Assembly (NCBI GenBank): GCA_010015675.1
Contig: ML976977.1
Coordinates: 1,209,858-1,273,857 of the forward strand
Origin: Byssothecium circinans
Taxonomy: Eukaryota; Ascomycota; Dothideomycetes; Pleosporales; Massarinaceae
DNA: 64,000 bases
Direction: 5' to 3'
This document shows, piece after piece, positions 59,503-64,000 of this stretch. The notes below the pieces were generated by a model. That model was not told where the DNA came from and searched no databases. It was given only the letters and a program-made list of their open reading frames with translations. Position 1 is the first letter of the stretch. Each line of letters begins with the position of its first letter. A program made the translations under genes and the position numbers.

Positions 59503-61534
59503 TCAAGGCGGTACACGCCGCCCTTCTCCCTCTTCGTCATCATCGTATATTTTGATCTTATCCGCGTACTCGCGAATATTCGAATGAATCGACTCCTCGA
59601 TCTGTTCGCCGCGTCCACCTGCAACCTTCAATATGAGGTCGTTGAGGGAAGATCGACCGAGGATATCAACGTGATCGCCTTAAGATCTTATTAGCGCTTC
59701 AAAGACCGAGGTTCGTTGATACACTTGCCTGTATTCGGCCCACCCCTCGGACTGAACCGATCAGGCTCATGCGGCATTTCATATGTCGTAACCTGTACGC
59801 CTGCCGGGTTATACCTCTTCATCTTCCACCCCTTTGTGCACATATACCCTGCACTCAGCAGATTGATCGTCCCATCGCCCTCGCCCATAACGACGCCATG
59901 GTCAACATCACCATTCGTATAAGCGGTATCAATGGTCACATTCAAACTACTCAGCGGATCGTTATCGTCCCGGTAATAGTAGGCGCGTTCTGTCGGTTTG
60001 CCGATGCCGTAGAAACAATAAATCTTCAGGTTTGGTGCGAGAGGAAGTCGGGTCTCGAGCGGGTTTATCCATTTCGCGGGAATATGCTGGTTATCTTCGA
60101 CTTCTTTGCGCGAATGCGCGATGCCGCGGGAGTAAGAAGAGAGCACCATGTCCTTGTACCATTGTTCGGTGTTCTTGAAGAGATAGGGCATGCTCTCTTC
60201 TACGGTGAGGTTGTTGGCTGTAAGGGTTGAATTGCTATCTTTGAAGCGGACAAAGTTGCCGTAAGATACTGCTTGGTCAGGCTGGTCGTCAGGTGCGCCA
60301 TCTTGGTCACCCCAGATGGTGTTGCCACCGATTGGTAGCATAGAAGAAATACCTGGCATGGCGCGGAAGATCTCAGCGCGTTCGTGGCGGGAGAGGAATT
60401 TCTCAAGGCCGAATACAGCGAAGGCGTTGAGTTGGGCGGTGTCTTTCATTTCGCCGGAGAGCACAGCGGGAAGGCCTTTGACAGCGCCGAGCATGCATCC
60501 GCTGATGTTGATCCAGGAGCCGATGTGTTCGTCTACCCAGCCCGGACCTCCGCCGCCATAGCCTTCAGCTTCAACCCAGTGGAAGAAGTAATAGAGGACC
60601 TGTGAGCCCATGGAGTGTGACAGTAGTACAACCTTCTTGTTTGACACCTTGACCGCGATCTCAATATGCGACTTTAGCCTCGTAAAATACTGGTCCCTCT
60701 TCTCATAATTCATATACGTCATACGCCAATCGTAAGCGGCCGTGAACGCATTCGTAGGATCATACCCAATCGTCGCGAGATTTTCAAGTATCTTGTTCCA
60801 GATCCAGTAGCCCGTGATGAAGAAGTCTGCAGCGTCGAAGCCTTGAGCAGCCCTAAGCTTTATGCCGGGCGGGTCCATGCCTGTGGCCTTATCCAACATG
60901 ATATGTTTCTTCCAGCTCTGCTTGTCGAGCACCAGCGCCCGCATCATCGACCATGAGCCCCACAGTCTTTTCCTGAAGTATTGCCGTGACTCTTCGTCGG
61001 TGCCCCAAGACTCGAGGCCAGTGGAAATCACGCCTGGAATCATAATAACGGGGTGTACGGCATGGATGCCTTGGGATTGTGCGTGGAGGCCAACGGCGAA
61101 GGAGTCGTAGTTTACGGCGTCGCGTTCTTTTTTCTACTGAGTTATGCAAATCAGCACTCTCCTTCCCTTCATATTCTTATAACGGGAGGATAGCGTACCT
61201 GAAGCATTTGGGCATCTTTCAAGAAGCCAGCAGGCACCGCCTCAAAGATACTGTCCAGGTTCATTCCCTCCAGGCTGCTCAAATCGATCATGTCGTTGCT
61301 GCCAGCGAAAAAGGCTGCGGCCACGATCCCCGCTAGCCCACCCAATACAAATATCCATATATTCGTTCTCTTACTATTCTTTGCCTTCTTCTCTCTGTCC
61401 TTGAATGTTTGTAATTTCTCTGCTGTGATGACGCGCAGGTTCGTGGGTTTGTCCGGGTCGGGCGTAGGTTCGCGGGAGGTTTCAGTGGAGGAGTTGTCAT
61501 TGCCACCGCCAAAGCGGCGCCGTAGGAATGACAT
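59503..61534 (-). CDS. LRO1: phospholipid:diacylglycerol acyltransferase (PDAT)
   Basis: Three exons on the minus strand: 61534-61199, 61133-59729 and 59678-59503; 638 aa. It makes triacylglycerol by moving an acyl chain from a phospholipid to diacylglycerol in the ER. A cytosolic basic N-terminus (MSFLRRRFGG) precedes one membrane helix (WIFVLGGLAGIVAAAFFA). The lumenal LCAT-like domain has PGVISTGLESWG, the nucleophile S286 in VVLLSHSMGSQVLYYFF, the acid in GEGDGTINLLSAGYMC and the His in GDHVDILGRSS. The last intron has a GC donor (acag/gcaagt) and an aag acceptor. Without it the frame ends early at GKCINEPRSLKR and loses the catalytic His, so the splice is required. Divergent from NAA30. 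Confidence 0.95.
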
Positions 61535-61734
61535 TTACCCAGTTGCTAGAAGATAAATATAGCTGTGAAGTGTGGGGAGCTCCAGTGGTTGGTCGCGTCA
61601 TGTGCAGAAGATGTTCGGCATAGCTCGGAACGCGCCAAGGCCGGGAGAAGCTAGCTATAGGGGGACAGTTCCGAACCAACCAACAGGTCACCCTCTCTCA
61701 ATTATCAAAACCTCCCACTACCATCGTGAGGGCC
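61535..61734. promoter_or_regulatory. compact divergent promoter, PDAT / NatC acetyltransferase
   Basis: 200 bp between two start codons facing away from each other; it must hold both promoters. No specific sites assigned. Confidence 0.5.
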
Positions 61735-62427
61735 ATGGGCGACCCCGCGCCTGCAACGGGAAAAGCGGAGGACGACCTGCAGTATGTGCAGTATCATGGC
61801 TCAAAAGAAGAGACGTATCTGCCTTCGATCCGTCAATTGATCTCGAAGGACCTCTCGGAACCATACAGCATCTACGTGTATCGGTATTTCCTGTACCAAT
61901 GGGGGGATCTATGCTATATGGTATAAGTTTCTCTTGAATATGCTATGGGTTGTAGCTTATTAATGGGTGAATAGGCCTTCGACTCTTCTAACGCGCTCAT
62001 CGGTGTCGTAGTCTGTAAACTGGAACCTCACCGCAGCGGCACCTTCCGGGGCTACATTGCTATGCTCGCCGTGCAGGAGTCCCATCGCGGTCGGGGAATC
62101 GCCACAAAGCTTGTATGCATGGCCATCGACACCATGACCGAGCGTAATGCGGACGAAGTCGTTCTAGAAACCGAAGTCACGAATACCGCGTCATTAAAAC
62201 TGTACGAGAGGCTGGGGTTCATACGGAGCAAGAGATTGCATCGGTACTATTTGAATGGGAATGCGGCTTTCAGATTGGTTCTGTATTTGAAGGAGGCTAC
62301 GGCGTTGAAGAGACCAGTTGAGGGCATGGAGGGGGGAATGAGTTTGCCTCCAAAGCCAGAAGAGTACAGAGGGTTTGGCGTCACTGGACAAGGAGAGGCA
62401 ATCGCCAAGGAAGGGACTGTGCCATGA
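61735..62427 (+). CDS. MAK3: NatC N-terminal acetyltransferase catalytic subunit
   Basis: Two exons, 61735-61920 and 61975-62427; 212 aa. A GNAT-fold enzyme (Naa30/Mak3) that acetylates N-terminal Met before hydrophobic residues, working with two auxiliary subunits. Signatures are QLISKDLSEPYSIYVYRYFL, GVVVCKLEPHRSGTFRGYIA, the acetyl-CoA loop ESHRGRGIATKL and EVVLETEVTNTASLKLYERL, followed by GFIRSKRLHRYYLNGNAAFR. The C-terminal 40 residues are a Gly/Pro-rich tail. The intron donor gtataag is weak but the join (LCYM-AFDSSNALIG) restores the family sequence. Confidence 0.95.
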
Positions 62428-63090
62428 GAGGGCCGAAAACGAAGGTGCCCGAGCACGAGTGTGACATCCCGGCGAGGCGCTCTACTTGCGATACCTTCCG
62501 TGGAGAGAGATGCGTCATTGGGAAGCATGTTGGCGAACGTGATCGATTTCAGGGAACAAAGGAAAATCTAATCATTGGACAGAGAAGGAGGTCCGGCACT
62601 GAAGCAAATATTTTGGCGCACTCCAAGGCTACAACATTTGAATGTTGTGGAAAGCGTGCTTCCACCCGTGGTCAGACTTTTGACACGTGACTACACGGAG
62701 ACATCAGCATTTCAGTCTCAGCTCTGTCGTCGCCAGGACGTGTAGATTTGCACACATCTTGAGAAGAGTAACCATCTTTATAGCATGCAGTTGCAGAAAC
62801 GGTAGCTCTACGTTCAGGGCTGATTTGCCATTCTTTTACAATAATACTTTTCAAATGCCATCTTCCCTGGCTGATTCAAGTTCGCCACCACGGATTCTTT
62901 CCGTCGTCGACTCACCTACACATACGGGCGAGGAAGGCTTGAGCGCGAAATGTGTTTTTTTTTCTACCAGGAAAGGTTGGCATGTTTTGTGGACGTTCAA
63001 ATTGTATTCAAATGTTCTCTATTTATCCCTTGTCACGTGCGCCACCCCATGAATCATGCAGAAATGCCCACCCCCAAACTCCCTTTTCCT
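62428..63090. other. intergenic, no gene seen
   Basis: About 660 bp after the NatC gene. Frames 62687-63052 and 62424-62690 (plus) show no motif. Confidence 0.45.
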
Positions 63091-63520
63091 CTACTCTTCG
63101 CTCGTAAAAGCGATCCCAGATACCAGAATGGAAGAATTATGCTGGACATAAGCGTACTCCGCTCGTGGCTTTCAGATCTATCAGATCAAACAGTGACTAC
63201 TTATGAGAGGCGTGCTCAGAAATTTTCTGGTTTTCTATGGAATGGGGATCAAGGAATCTTGTTCTCTATAAAATAATCCATACGGATGAATCATGTTTCG
63301 AGATCAGCGCCACTGCCAAACGCTACGGCAAAAATGCTGCGTCTGCAACCATTATGGTCCATCCCTGGCTCTCTTGAATTCGATAAAAAGATATTGGATC
63401 CAGAATCATGGGAAGGTTCTCTCCCAAGAAAGTCATTACCATCCCTTTAATGGTGGTGTGTTTTCGGTTTCTAGTATTTTTGTCTACTTGGACGTGACGT
63501 CGAAAACGGTACACAGAGCA
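63090..63520 (+). pseudogene. relic of a Tc1/mariner-type transposase
   Basis: A short stretch reads IIHTDESCFEISATAKRY in one frame (from 63273), matching the first catalytic-Asp region of Tc1-type transposases (typically TDESxFE). It is preceded in another frame by FLWNGDQGILFSI and followed by a stop. After further shifts comes KVITIPLMVVCF, like the family's KVMVWGCF strand. A possible second Asp (LIMQDPEN, about 63748) lies downstream. Frames are broken throughout. It is unlike the Tc1 copy at 37313 in sequence. Confidence 0.4.
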
Positions 63521-64000
63521 AAGCAATGTCGTTGGCACCACAAATCTCGAAAAGCAGGAGAATGAGGGCACTAGGTCCGCGCTCCTTGACCTTACCAAAT
63601 GGAAGAACCGACGAGTTCATGGGGGACTTGGCCTTGAAAGATGCATAACAGCCTCGCATCATGAAGATTTCGTTCCCTGTTGTGCTCACTCGGTCGGTGG
63701 TTCAAAACTCCAGGAGTCAAGGAACATTGTGTATGCTTTTTTGCTCATAATGCAAGATCCAGAGAATTTGTGTGGAGAGGAGCCCTATGACTATGCTGGT
63801 ATGGGCATTCTTGCTTATCGAAAGTTCTTCAACCCCTGCGACCACATGGAGTGAAAAATGAAAGATTCGTTATCAAATGAAACATTTACCAAGCTGCTTA
63901 CAAAAGAAGTATGGATTGTTTTGCCCTCAATCAATTAAAACATGAGGTCGACCGGAGTATGTGCTGAGGTGGAGTGCGAGACGACCTTCAAAGACTACTT
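63521..64000. other. window end, no intact gene seen
   Basis: 480 bp that may be the 3' part of the transposase relic. No supported coding region. Confidence 0.4.

Noticed and set aside
1..64000. CRISPR arrays, operons, riboswitches, bacterial-type features
   Set aside because: The window is a fungal nuclear sequence; no regularly spaced repeats or polycistronic layout were found.

Overview
This window looks like nuclear DNA of a filamentous ascomycete (Pezizomycotina). The evidence is many short introns (about 45-85 nt) with GT..AG ends and CTAAC/CTGAC-type branch points, small intergenic spaces between housekeeping genes, an intronless tRNA-Ala(AGC), a fungal Zn2Cys6 regulator, fungus-specific families (VID27, PTH11/rhodopsin-like membrane protein, fungal APH kinase) and Tc1-type transposons. 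A dothideomycete is my guess, but sequence alone does not settle the class. Exon coordinates below were read by hand and checked for phase.

Layout. 1-1.3 kb: 5' end of an unknown minus-strand gene and a broken rhodopsin-like membrane gene. 2.8-9.1 kb: AT-hook-like nuclear protein, OST3 (oligosaccharyltransferase subunit), a long coiled-coil protein and a small membrane-anchored protein. 10.5-11.9 kb: cytochrome P450 pseudogene. 13.1-17.1 kb: phosphoserine aminotransferase, a C2H2 zinc-finger/DEDDh exonuclease fusion interrupted by one +1 frameshift, and tRNA-Ala with two partial copies nearby. 17.5-27.8 kb: dense housekeeping block with TPS1, a DEK-C/HIRIP3-like nuclear protein, AP-1 beta adaptin and VID27. 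27.8-34.5 kb: gene-poor, with one APH-family kinase. 34.5-39.3 kb: amino-acid/choline-type permease, a complete Tc1 element (1390 bp, TIRs, TA duplication) whose first catalytic Asp is Asn, and a truncated short-chain dehydrogenase. 40.4-43.5 kb: Nma111 HtrA-type nuclear protease. 43.5-46.3 kb: gene-poor. 46.3-56.4 kb: Zn2Cys6 regulator, mitochondrial PPR-type protein, zeta-COP and Rqc2/NEMF. 56.4-59.5 kb: gene-poor. 59.5-62.4 kb: PDAT (Lro1) and the NatC catalytic acetyltransferase (Mak3/Naa30). The last 1.5 kb holds a transposase relic.

Most genes are unlinked core eukaryotic functions: secretory-pathway glycosylation and trafficking (OST3, AP-1 beta, zeta-COP), lipid storage (PDAT), stress carbohydrate synthesis (TPS1), ribosome-associated quality control (Rqc2) and apoptosis-type proteolysis (Nma111). 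I see no biosynthetic cluster, CRISPR array or operon. The least ordinary material lies in the repeat-influenced islands: the nuclease fusion beside tRNA-like fragments, the decayed P450, and the Tc1 copy next to a broken SDR gene.
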